DNA of 64,000 bases. It comes from a bacterium. GTDB lineage: Bacteria; UBP15; UBA6099. Of the stretch, positions 9,101 through 15,929 are shown one piece after another. Where the stretch lies: assembly GCA_029564595.1 (NCBI GenBank), contig JAKQPS010000113.1:96227-160226 (forward strand). The letters run 5' to 3'. Every line of letters starts with the position of its first letter. Position 1 is the first letter of the stretch. Below the pieces are notes generated by a model that was given only the letters and a program-made list of their open reading frames with translations, was not told where the DNA came from and did no database searches. The position numbers and the translations under genes are program-made.

Positions 9101-10008
9101 CGCGACGATAATTCGTCGTTTATTCGCTTTGCGTCGTTCCCGGCGGCGGCCATCCTCGTCTCAAAATTCTCGCCCTTAACCAGCCCGCGCGCGGTTTCCA
9201 TGAGCAATTCCCTGAACGCGCGCGCCGCCTCGTTGAATTTGTTCTCGTATACCGCCTCAATTGAGCCTTTAAGTTGAGCGAGCAGCTCCGATGCCATCGG
9301 TTCCTTGTGCTTTGAAAGAAAATGGCGCTCAAACTCGAAGCCGAGAGCAGAGCGCAGACCGGACATCACCTTCTCCATCTCCTCGCGCACTCGTTCGTTC
9401 ATCGCCTCCGCGAGCTTGTGTTCCTCGATCACGAGAGGAACAAGCGCCGCGCTGTCGGCCCCCGCCGATCCCGCCGCGCTCATCTTCACATATCTAAGTC
9501 TTTCGTCGCTCTTTATCACCACGGTGTCCCTGTCCGCCGAAACAACCGCGCCGTAAGGTATGGATGCGCGGTACGGAGAGGTGAACCCGGCGTCGCTTGT
9601 GATCGTCAGCAGGAGCAACTCCCCGTCCTCCACGCTGACTCCGACGTCTTTGACGAATCCGATCGTCTTGTCCACGTTCTCTACGAACACCTTCGAGCCG
9701 AGAAGCGGAACGTCTTTTTCGAAGAGGGAAAGAAGATACGGGTCTCCGATAAGGTCAACCGCCTCCCCGTCCCTTTTGAGGGTCATGGCGAAACTTCCGA
9801 AACTGCTCACCGCCGAAAGAGGCACCACGCGTACGCCGTGCCCGCCCGGCTTCGACGCCAGCACGAATCCCGCCAGCTTCCCTTGTTCAGTGTCGATCAG
9901 AAAACTGTTCACCGCTCCGAGTTCGTTGCCGTCCGCCACATTAACAACCGGCAGATTGCGGAACTCTGTCAGGCGCTTCATTCTTTTACCGGTTCTTGCC
10001 TCAGACAT
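6187..10008 (-). CDS. Giant PRC-barrel and coiled-coil protein with internal duplications
   Basis: About 1273 residues. The first 170 or so residues look like two PRC-barrel domains in tandem (LPVVNVADGNELGAVNSF and then LGSKVFVENVDKTIGFVKD). Roughly 950 residues of charged, Ala/Glu/Lys/Ser-rich heptad sequence follow, almost certainly a long coiled coil. The C-terminus is short and globular (from about EENVADFFGGQ). Two segments are duplicated: about 43 residues containing MEARMDGMAEKSAATESAL, and about 35 residues containing ELMGSLAPYVDSAKLEE. No signal peptide or membrane span is visible, so it is probably cytoplasmic, perhaps a scaffold or chromosome-structuring protein (inference). The start at 10008 has AAAGGA 10 nt upstream. 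I do not recognise a named family for the full protein. Confidence 0.82.
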   Translation of the reverse strand: MSEARTGKRMKRLTEFRNLPVVNVADGNELGAVNSFLIDTEQGKLAGFVLASKPGGHGVRVVPLSAVSSFGSFAMTLKRDGEAVDLIGDPYLLSLFEKDVPLLGSKVFVENVDKTIGFVKDVGVSVEDGELLLLTITSDAGFTSPYRASIPYGAVVSADRDTVVIKSDERLRYVKMSAAGSAGADSAALVPLVIEEHKLAEAMNERVREEMEKVMSGLRSALGFEFERHFLSKHKEPMASELLAQLKGSIEAVYENKFNEAARAFRELLMETARGLVKGENFETRMAAAGNDAKRINDELSSRMESSVEALRNELAAAKAGLSDAIRAEDESTRRSLESVIDSMASKLESATDRKLRTLSDEIAARVEDASQAADTRLLKIDAGARDFEKSLRASIEQTRAFVSDEVSQAMAAMSAQLEEARAKFSETLDRAAKESSSAFASFKRNIEAEITKIRQESEAAKQEISRAAKESDSKIGSAITEAKAETAELIRSLKDELFGRMNDEMRAVKEEIKSVEMRIPALDPADVREELSSAMAEMEARMDGMAEKSAATESALREAETKLEGAADKSELEKASAKLEAAIKDESARLTSLMEIFAEKEALSSAMAEMEARMDGMAEKSAATESALREAETKLEDAADKSELENALEIFRMSKEEVESFMEAVVTTADYEADRIGIYEKLSGETERVSEETRIASESLKGVFEKSLSVIQSQLESLKDEHETLLESRLAAFAEKDSLESALAEISSRADSFISKTDAESSLSEIRSKLGAFAEKNEVESAVKELETLLKRTADKGELDRIKTEFEEMTGKLASFEDMEAGIAGAEERLRAELMGSLAPYVDSAKLEESRRSVLSQISEKIEGFAKEVSERIENITDSISNVSGVEERLRGELMGSLAPYVDSAKLEESRRSVLSEISEKMDEALEEMLEKIDGLTVSISKAEDAAQALNSIEGKISEIGKVVAEGARAAADVQDLKASVASLESRFSSVLEEVSSLSGGGEDGLDRKLIDLDEKLTTIERLIESEPVQDNSAVPEILEIEELKKQISELSESVKKIESGEGAGIARIDSDSVSALAEEKFEKWKKDLQESVNKEMGIRFAELEKLAEEAERKSADESGAIAETAERVFEGGLEKLREEMEREIEKKVAEARPKPVDEDALRMKVTKDLMEAAGGPGMIKLAFDPARLARRAEGFPEKATEENVADFFGGQHASAMLGKRAPRDIYTDDNVRVVQKGEALTEEVLRRARDYGKFIELSLDFKSGEGQSKDA
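7242..7527. repeat. Direct repeat inside the coiled-coil gene, offset 180 bp
   Basis: Bases about 7242-7347 and 7422-7527 are near-identical over roughly 105 bp and are exactly 180 bp (60 codons) apart. They encode copies containing AELMGSLAPYVDSAKLEE and GELMGSLAPYVDSAKLEE. Conservation at DNA level, not only protein level, points to a recent in-frame duplication or to gene conversion between the copies. Confidence 0.85.
8069..8413. repeat. Second direct repeat inside the coiled-coil gene, offset 216 bp
   Basis: Bases about 8069-8197 and 8285-8413 match over roughly 129 bp with only a handful of differences. They are 216 bp (72 codons) apart. Both encode the segment with MEARMDGMAEKSAATESAL followed by REAETKLE and DKSELE. 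This is independent of the 180-bp-offset repeat about 700 bp away, so the gene has lengthened at least twice by in-frame tandem duplication. Confidence 0.85.
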
Positions 10009-10214
10009 CAGCGCGTTTTCCTTTCGCAAAGCCGCGCGCGAACACACAGCCGCATCTTTTGGAATACGAACATCAAAACTTATATATTATATACTATTTA
10101 GCTGAATTAATATAACTAATCAAGAAGTAGCGTCGAATGAAACTCGCCGCTACGACATGAAAAAAACGGCTTTTTCAACAAACTGTCAATAAAACTCTAA
10201 TCGACGCTTATTTT
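10009..10214. other. AT-rich intergenic region upstream of the coiled-coil gene
   Basis: About 206 bp between the coiled-coil gene start and the end of the UroD-family gene, both minus strand. The stretch 10078-10120 is strikingly AT-rich (tatatattatatactattt) and probably contains the promoter of the coiled-coil gene. Several TATAAT-like hexamers make the exact site ambiguous, and I see no convincing terminator for the UroD-family gene. Confidence 0.35.
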
Positions 10215-11306
10215 TCAGACATTTATCGGATAAGCGCCATATTTTTTCGCCGCCTTCGTCATCGCGATGAAATTCTCCGGTTTGACGTCCGGATGTATGG
10301 AGTTCGAAGATGACAGAATGTATCCACCGCCGGGAGCGGCGACGCGTATGGTCTGTTTGACATATTCATCCACATCGTCAGGCGTTCCGTCGACAAGGAC
10401 GCCAATGCAGTCGATATTGCCGAGCACTGCCGCTCTGCCGGCGCAATGAGCTTTCACTTCCCCAATGTCCATACACTGCGGCTGGATGGGATGAATGCCG
10501 TCGAATCCGGCTTCTATAAGGTCGTCCAGAATCGGCCACAGATTCCCGTCCGAATGCTTTGCTATAAGCCCTCCGGCGGCATGCACGGCGTCGGTTATCT
10601 CCTTGTGATACGGCTTGATAAATTCCCTGTAGTGTTTGGGAGACATCAGAGTGTTGTTATTCATCGCAAGGTCGCCTTCGAGGATAACCGCGTCCGCGCC
10701 GCATTTGAGAGCCAGCGAGAACACTTCAATGCAATAGTCCGTGACCATGCGCGCCAGACTGTGCGCCAGCGTCGGATTCAGCGCAAAATCGGTTAGCAGA
10801 GCTTCCATGCTGCCCCTGAGGCTCCAGCTTACTTTGAAAGTGCCGGGCGAGTGGAGAACCACCGCCCTGCGGCCCGCAAACTGAGCCGACGCAAACCGGA
10901 CGGCCATCATAAACGAATCATCCGGCTTCGGCATCTTGTACCCCGACAGATCGCTCTCGCTCTTTATCGGGCCGTCCACAGGGAACGGCTCCCCGTGCGG
11001 CGTCACGTGAGACACCACGCCAAGCTTGTCCCGCACTTTGTTTCCGCCCAAATCCTCCCTGCCGGTGAGCGTCGGCATCGTCACTCCGTCCATATCCAGA
11101 GTGTCCAGAAGCTTCACCAGAGTGTTGAGCAGGGCCAGTTGCTCCGCCATGTTCATTTCATGGATTAGTTTTCTGGCGGGCAAATCGGTGAAGAAGTGCT
11201 TCGCCGCGTCTATGATGCAAACCTCGTTGATGCCCATCTCCCAGATGGGGACGGCGTCGGGCTGCCCTCCCTTGAGCGCTGTAAGAAACCGTTCTTTTCC
11301 TGTCAT
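10215..11306 (-). CDS. Uroporphyrinogen decarboxylase (URO-D) family protein
   Basis: The 363-residue protein opens with the family-typical MTGKERFLTALKG and PIWEMG segments. It has the TIM-barrel pattern of the URO-D/corrinoid-methyltransferase superfamily, including HSDGNLWPILDDLIEAG, GIHPIQPQ and a late GGYILSSSNSIHPDV block. Members include true HemE and MtaA/MtbA-type methyltransferases that move methyl groups from corrinoid proteins to thiols. HSDGN and the late Ser-Ser-Asn-Ser segment resemble the methyltransferase-like branch more than HemE. No corrinoid protein or haem gene is adjacent, so the exact reaction is open. The start is ATG at 11306. Confidence 0.82.
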   Translation of the reverse strand: MTGKERFLTALKGGQPDAVPIWEMGINEVCIIDAAKHFFTDLPARKLIHEMNMAEQLALLNTLVKLLDTLDMDGVTMPTLTGREDLGGNKVRDKLGVVSHVTPHGEPFPVDGPIKSESDLSGYKMPKPDDSFMMAVRFASAQFAGRRAVVLHSPGTFKVSWSLRGSMEALLTDFALNPTLAHSLARMVTDYCIEVFSLALKCGADAVILEGDLAMNNNTLMSPKHYREFIKPYHKEITDAVHAAGGLIAKHSDGNLWPILDDLIEAGFDGIHPIQPQCMDIGEVKAHCAGRAAVLGNIDCIGVLVDGTPDDVDEYVKQTIRVAAPGGGYILSSSNSIHPDVKPENFIAMTKAAKKYGAYPINV

Positions 11307-11323
11307 GTCCGCCTCCGAATAGT

Positions 11324-12958
11324 TTATCGGCTGATTCGCCGTTTTTTGCTTTCGATAATTCCGAACACCTTTCGTATCGTGGTGTCCGTATAATACTCCA
11401 CCGGAGCAAGGTCGTCGGTGAACGGGTTCCCTGCCCCGTCGGACGAATAGCTGTGAAAGTGCTCCGCGTTATCCTCCGTCAACTCGCGCGGGATAATCTC
11501 CGTTCTCGACAAAAGGTTTCTTTCAAGCTCGTTCATATTCGCTCTCGACTTCGACGCGAACAACACCGTGTTCAGCCGGTTCGGCATCGTCCTGATGAAA
11601 ACCGAAGGAAAAACCGCGTCGAGGGTGTCGGCGCAACGCCTCAGCAAAGCCCAGTCGTCGAAAGAGCGCCACGCGACGTTGAACGCCACCACTCCCCTGT
11701 CGGTCAGCCTGTCCTTTGCGAGATGAAAAAATTCTTTCGTCGTCATGTGAAAAGGAATATAGGTCTGTGAATAAACGTCCAGAACGATGAGATCGAACTT
11801 TTCGCCGGACGATCTGAGAAAAGCTCGCCCGTCGCCTACGACCTTCCTGTCAATGTAATCGTCCAATCCCATGTGGCGGCTGCCCAGTTCAAGCAAACCG
11901 GGGTCGATCTCGACGCCTGTCACGCGCGCATTCGGATAAATATGTTTCAGAACTCTTGCGTCCGCGCCTCCTGCCGCGCCGAGTATGAGTATCTCAGCCG
12001 GGAAATCCTCGTCAGGCGAAAACATCCCCGACAGCGCGAAATAATCCCTGTAGGAATCCGTCAGCGCCTTGCCCTCGATAATCTTCGAGTACATGAACCA
12101 TCCGTTGTCAATAAGCATCCGCACTTCCGGCCCCTCGCGGGTTATCTGCGAATAGTTGTACAGAGTTTCTTTCTCCGCCAGCCTGATTTCCGGGAGAGGC
12201 GGAGGCGATTTCATTGGGACTCCGGCGGTGGCGTATCCCAGAAGAGGGAAAGCCGCCGCGGCAACCGGCAGAAATTTGGCTCCCGCCATGCCGACTATCG
12301 AAACGGCGGCCAGAACGCCCGCGAAAAGGATGAACGTCAATCGCGTCCCGATTGTCGGCAATGTGAAGAGAACTGGAGCGAACACGCCGACCACGCTCCC
12401 GACGGTGGACACGGCGTACAGCCCGCCCGCCACCTGACCTGCGTCGCGGTCGCTCCTGCTGAGTATCCCCGTCGCAAGCGGCAACACGCATCCCAGCGGA
12501 ATAAGAGTCGGCGCAAGAGCCGCCGCCGCCGCGATAATTATCGCCGGAAGAAGGCTGTCGGCAGGCCCCGCGTTAGCCGTAAGAGCCGCCATCACGGGCC
12601 GCGCGGCAAACGGAGCCGCCGCCGCGGCAACCGACGCCGCTAGCGTTATCCCGAACAGAACTTTGCTCCCGAATCCTCTTCGGCTCAACCGGCCTCCCGC
12701 GTAATACCCTATCGCCAGAAACACCAGAAGCGCCCCGATTAGCCCTGACCAAACGAACACTGTGGTTCCGAAATAAGGCGCAAAGAGCCGCGACGCCGCC
12801 AATTCGACCGCCATCACCGTCATACCGGAGAAAAAAACAAGCGCATGGATTAGAACCGAACTTGCGCCGGACGCCGTCCGTTCGGCCTTGAAGCTCTTTG
12901 CGCCGCCGCCGGGATTGCCGCCCCTCGGCATTGTTTTTGTTTTTCCTCTGTTTTTCAT
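11324..12958 (-). CDS. Membrane-fused spermidine-synthase-like protein
   Basis: About 544 residues. Residues about 30-270 form a hydrophobic domain of several membrane segments beginning with IHALVFFSGMTVMAVELAASR, typical of fused spermidine synthases. The C-terminal half is a class I methyltransferase fold related to SpeE. It has ILGAAGGADARVL and TGVEIDPGLLELG (nucleotide-loop positions), then DGRAFLRSS and LIVLDVYSQ. In this fused family polyamine synthesis is often unproven, so the aminopropyl donor and acceptor are uncertain. A second in-frame ATG ten codons in (MPRGG) is an alternative start. It is divergent from pilT and ends 17 bp before the UroD-family gene. Confidence 0.78.
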   Translation of the reverse strand: MKNRGKTKTMPRGGNPGGGAKSFKAERTASGASSVLIHALVFFSGMTVMAVELAASRLFAPYFGTTVFVWSGLIGALLVFLAIGYYAGGRLSRRGFGSKVLFGITLAASVAAAAAPFAARPVMAALTANAGPADSLLPAIIIAAAAALAPTLIPLGCVLPLATGILSRSDRDAGQVAGGLYAVSTVGSVVGVFAPVLFTLPTIGTRLTFILFAGVLAAVSIVGMAGAKFLPVAAAAFPLLGYATAGVPMKSPPPLPEIRLAEKETLYNYSQITREGPEVRMLIDNGWFMYSKIIEGKALTDSYRDYFALSGMFSPDEDFPAEILILGAAGGADARVLKHIYPNARVTGVEIDPGLLELGSRHMGLDDYIDRKVVGDGRAFLRSSGEKFDLIVLDVYSQTYIPFHMTTKEFFHLAKDRLTDRGVVAFNVAWRSFDDWALLRRCADTLDAVFPSVFIRTMPNRLNTVLFASKSRANMNELERNLLSRTEIIPRELTEDNAEHFHSYSSDGAGNPFTDDLAPVEYYTDTTIRKVFGIIESKKRRISR

Positions 12959-13066
12959 CCACGGAAATATTATATGATAAGCGCGCGCGGGGCAACCGCC
13001 GGATATCCGAGAACGGCGACGCAGAAAATCGCCTTTCTCCGGCTCGCGCTTATAAATGTCGGGTTG

Positions 13067-13095
13067 TTCAGTTTTTACGGCGCGATTGCTATAAT
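13067..13095 (+). promoter_or_regulatory. Putative sigma-70-type promoter of pilT
   Basis: TATAAT at 13090-13095 has a TTCAGT -35-like hexamer at 13067-13072 and a 17-bp spacer. It lies about 70 bp before the pilT ATG. The -10 is perfect and the -35 is poor, so confidence is moderate. Confidence 0.45.
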
Positions 13096-13165
13096 AGCTT
13101 AATTATATTTACTTTATTGTCGGCAAGAGCCGGCGCGGAGAACGCGCGGAGAACGTCTTAACATA

Positions 13166-14245
13166 ATGAAGCTGGACGAACTTCTGAAAACCATGGTGGA
13201 TAAGAAGGCTTCCGACCTTCACCTTAAAGTGGGGCGTCCTCCTGTAATCCGCCTGCACGGCGACCTCACTCCTCTCGAAGAGTATCTTAGAATCAAACCG
13301 AACGACATGGACGATTTCATCTTCGACGTGCTCAACGACGAAGACCAGTTGCGGTTGAAAAAGAACAAAGGCATTGACGTGGCGTACAGCCTGCCCGGAG
13401 TATCACGATTCAGAGTGAATATCCTGTATCAGCGCGGCACTCTCGCGATGGTCATCAGAACGATACCGTTCGACATTCCCTCGATAGAAGACCTCGGACT
13501 TCCCGCCACCGTGACCAACCTTGCGAGGATGAACGCAGGGCTGGTAGTTGTCACCGGCCCCGCAGGCAGCGGCAAGTCCACCACGCTGGCCGCGATGATC
13601 GACTACATCAACAAAAATTACCACAAACAGATTATCACCATTGAAGACCCGATCGAATACCTGTTCCGGGACAACCTTTCATCCATAGTGCAGAGAGAGG
13701 TCGGAGCTGACACGCTGACCTTCGCCGAGGGTCTGCGAATGGTGTTCAGGCAGGACCCGGACGTGATTGTAATCGGAGAAATGAGAGACCTTGAAACAGT
13801 CTCGGCGGCAATGAGCGCGGCGGAGACGGGACACCTTGTGCTGTCCACCCTCCACACTCTTGACGCCGCGCAGACGGTCGACCGCATAGTTGACTCATTC
13901 CCCCAGAACCAGCACCGACAGATAAGAATTCAGTTGAGCCAGACGCTCCGGGGCATAGTCGCCCAACGTCTGGTTCCTATGAAAGACAAGAAGGGCCGCG
14001 CGGCGGCTGTGGAAATCATGACCAACTCGCCCGCGATATCAGACCATCTGCTCAACGGCAGAACAGGCGACCTTTACGACAGCATCAGGGCTTCGGTCGA
14101 GAATTTCGGAATGCAGACTCTTGAACAGTCCATTGTCGCCCTCATGGTTCATGATAAGGTAGACTACGAAACCGCGCGCAATTCCTGCCAGCGCATCTCC
14201 GAACTTGACTCGGCTCTGCGCGCCCTCTACCTAGACTACGTCTGA
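13166..14245 (+). CDS. pilT: PilT/PilU-type twitching motility ATPase
   Basis: The 359-residue GspE/PilB-superfamily ATPase has the PilT N-terminal segment LLKTMVDKKASDLHLKVGRPP. Walker A is GPAGSGKST at 131-138, an Asp box is IITIEDPIEYL, Walker B-like DPDVIVIGEMRD is near 195-206, and the His box is STLHTLDAAQTVDRIVDSFP. PilT powers retraction of type IV pili at the inner membrane. The usual PilT C-terminal AIRNLIRE-like signature is replaced by DSIRASVENFGMQ, which resembles the PilU or divergent PilT branch. No pilin or pilus assembly gene lies in the window. A small coiled-coil gene follows after 14 bp. Confidence 0.88.
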   Translation: MKLDELLKTMVDKKASDLHLKVGRPPVIRLHGDLTPLEEYLRIKPNDMDDFIFDVLNDEDQLRLKKNKGIDVAYSLPGVSRFRVNILYQRGTLAMVIRTIPFDIPSIEDLGLPATVTNLARMNAGLVVVTGPAGSGKSTTLAAMIDYINKNYHKQIITIEDPIEYLFRDNLSSIVQREVGADTLTFAEGLRMVFRQDPDVIVIGEMRDLETVSAAMSAAETGHLVLSTLHTLDAAQTVDRIVDSFPQNQHRQIRIQLSQTLRGIVAQRLVPMKDKKGRAAAVEIMTNSPAISDHLLNGRTGDLYDSIRASVENFGMQTLEQSIVALMVHDKVDYETARNSCQRISELDSALRALYLDYV

Positions 14246-14259
14246 CGGAGGAAAATAGA

Positions 14260-14619
14260 ATGGCCGAACAGGAAAAACAAGAATCAGGCGCTCCGAGCGA
14301 CTATTCAGCTCTGCTCAAAAGCGTCAGAAACACTGAAAACCTCAAACTCGAGATTCATCAGTTGCGAAACCAGATCAAGACCGCCCAGACGCGAGTCATC
14401 ACTCTCGAACAGCAAGTAAAAACTTTCGAGGAAAGCATAAAAGAACGAGACACGAAAATCGAGGAGTTGTCATCTCAGGTCGGCGACAAAGGCAAAGGGC
14501 TTGTGTCCATGCTAAAACAGAAAGACGAGACTATAGCGCGCCTTCAGGCCTCGTTGCAGAACAAACACCGGGAACTTGAAGACCTCAAGGCGAAGACGGG
14601 ATTTTTCAAGAAAAAATAG
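14260..14619 (+). CDS. Small coiled-coil protein, co-transcribed with pilT
   Basis: A 119-residue, highly charged protein; residues about 25-110 are predicted by eye to form a continuous coiled coil (LKLEIHQLRNQIKTAQTRV, then LEQQVKTFEESIKERD). The C-terminus is lysine-rich. GGAGG lies just upstream of the ATG, and only 14 bp separate it from pilT, so one operon is likely. It has no signal peptide. I do not recognise a family; a structural or regulatory partner of the pilus ATPase is a reasonable guess but is inference only. Confidence 0.75.
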   Translation: MAEQEKQESGAPSDYSALLKSVRNTENLKLEIHQLRNQIKTAQTRVITLEQQVKTFEESIKERDTKIEELSSQVGDKGKGLVSMLKQKDETIARLQASLQNKHRELEDLKAKTGFFKKK

Positions 14620-14690
14620 CGGCGGGTCCCGGCGCGACAGCCGCGCCTCGGCCCGTCACGCTCATAAAAAAACGAAAGCGGGTGCATCCA

Positions 14691-15833
14691 ATGGATTTTA
14701 ACTTAAGCGACGAACAACGAATGATTCAGGAAATGGCGAAGAATTTCGCCGTCAAAGAAGTCGCCCCGAAAGCCGCCGAGATCGACCAGAACCACAGGTT
14801 CCCGTCAGAACTGGTGGCCAAAATGGGCGAGTTGGGACTTATGGGGATAATGGTCGATCCGGCCAGCGGCGGCGCGGGCATGGACACCGTCTGTTACGTG
14901 CTTGCCCTCGAAGAAATCTCCGCCGCCTGCGCGTCCACCGGCGTCATTATGTCGGTCAACAACTCGCTGGTTTGCGACCCGGTCGAACGCAACTCCACTC
15001 CGGAGCAGAAAGAAAAATTCCTCAAGCCGCTAGCGAGCGGAGCCAAACTAGGCTGCTTCGGCCTCACCGAACCGAACGCCGGCTCGGATGTCATCGGCCA
15101 GCGCACACGCGCCGTCCTTGATGGCAACGAGTGGGTCCTCAACGGCACGAAAAACTTCATCACGAATGGCAAAGAAGCCGACATCGCGGTCGTGTTCGCG
15201 ATGACAGACGCTGAAAAGAAGCACAAGGGAATGTCCACGTTCATAGTCGAAAAAGGCACGCCCGGATTCTCCATTGGAAAAGTTGAAGACAAACTGGGCA
15301 TCTGCGGCTCATCAACCACTGAACTGGTGTTCGAAGACTGCCGCATCCCCGCTGAAAACATCCTCGGCAAAGAAGGCGACGGATTTAAAATCGCCATGCA
15401 AACGCTGGATGGCGGACGCATTGGGATAGCCTCCCAAGCGCTCGGCATTGCGCGCGCCGCTCTCGAAGCCTCCAAGAAACACGCCCGCGAACGCTTCCAG
15501 TTCGGAAAGCCGCTCGCCGACATTCAGGCCATTCAGTGGATGATCGCGGACATGGCCACCAAACTCGACTGCGCCCGGCTGCTCACTCTCAGAGCCGCCT
15601 TCGAGAAAGACCAGAAAGTCCGCTTCTCCCGCTCATCGGCAATGGCGAAACTCGCCGCCGCCGAGGCCGCCATGTGGATAGCCACAAAAGCGATTCAGGT
15701 TCACGGCGGTTACGGCTACACTAAAGAATACCCCGTGGAGCGCAATTTCCGCGACGCCAAAATTACGGAGATTTATGAGGGAACCAATGAAGTGCAGCGC
15801 CTCGTGATTGCAGCCGCCGAACTTAAAGGCTGA
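14691..15833 (+). CDS. Acyl-CoA dehydrogenase (short/medium-chain type)
   Basis: About 380 residues, usual for the FAD-dependent acyl-CoA dehydrogenase family, which oxidises acyl-CoA to enoyl-CoA and passes electrons to ETF. Visible motifs are the N-terminal DEQRMIQEMAKNFA, the FAD/substrate-loop GCFGLTEPNAGSD, and RFQFGKPLADIQAIQW. Near the C-terminus, TEIYEGTNEVQR carries the catalytic glutamate (second Glu of EIYEG, aligned with MCAD Glu376). I prefer ATG 14691 over the GTG at 14682 because GCGGGTG then sits 6 nt upstream. No etfAB or other beta-oxidation gene is adjacent. A strong bidirectional terminator follows. Confidence 0.9.
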   Translation: MDFNLSDEQRMIQEMAKNFAVKEVAPKAAEIDQNHRFPSELVAKMGELGLMGIMVDPASGGAGMDTVCYVLALEEISAACASTGVIMSVNNSLVCDPVERNSTPEQKEKFLKPLASGAKLGCFGLTEPNAGSDVIGQRTRAVLDGNEWVLNGTKNFITNGKEADIAVVFAMTDAEKKHKGMSTFIVEKGTPGFSIGKVEDKLGICGSSTTELVFEDCRIPAENILGKEGDGFKIAMQTLDGGRIGIASQALGIARAALEASKKHARERFQFGKPLADIQAIQWMIADMATKLDCARLLTLRAAFEKDQKVRFSRSSAMAKLAAAEAAMWIATKAIQVHGGYGYTKEYPVERNFRDAKITEIYEGTNEVQRLVIAAAELKG

Positions 15834-15863
15834 TTATCAACGGCATCGTTTTGAAGTCGAAAT

Positions 15864-15892
15864 AAAAGAGCGCCCTTCAAGGGCGCTCTTTT
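15864..15892. terminator. Bidirectional intrinsic terminator between the acyl-CoA dehydrogenase and rmuC
   Basis: A perfect 12-bp stem (AAAAGAGCGCCC at 15864-15875 pairing with 15881-15892) has a 5-nt loop and is flanked by T-runs on both strands. It lies between two convergent genes and can serve both. Confidence 0.88.
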
Positions 15893-15929
15893 TTCTTCTC
15901 TCAAAATATGAATTTATACAAAGTCATAA

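Noticed and set aside
14894-15523. Minus-strand 209-codon frame inside the acyl-CoA dehydrogenase
   Set aside because: Lies fully inside a gene with intact catalytic motifs; no ribosome site and no recognisable domain.
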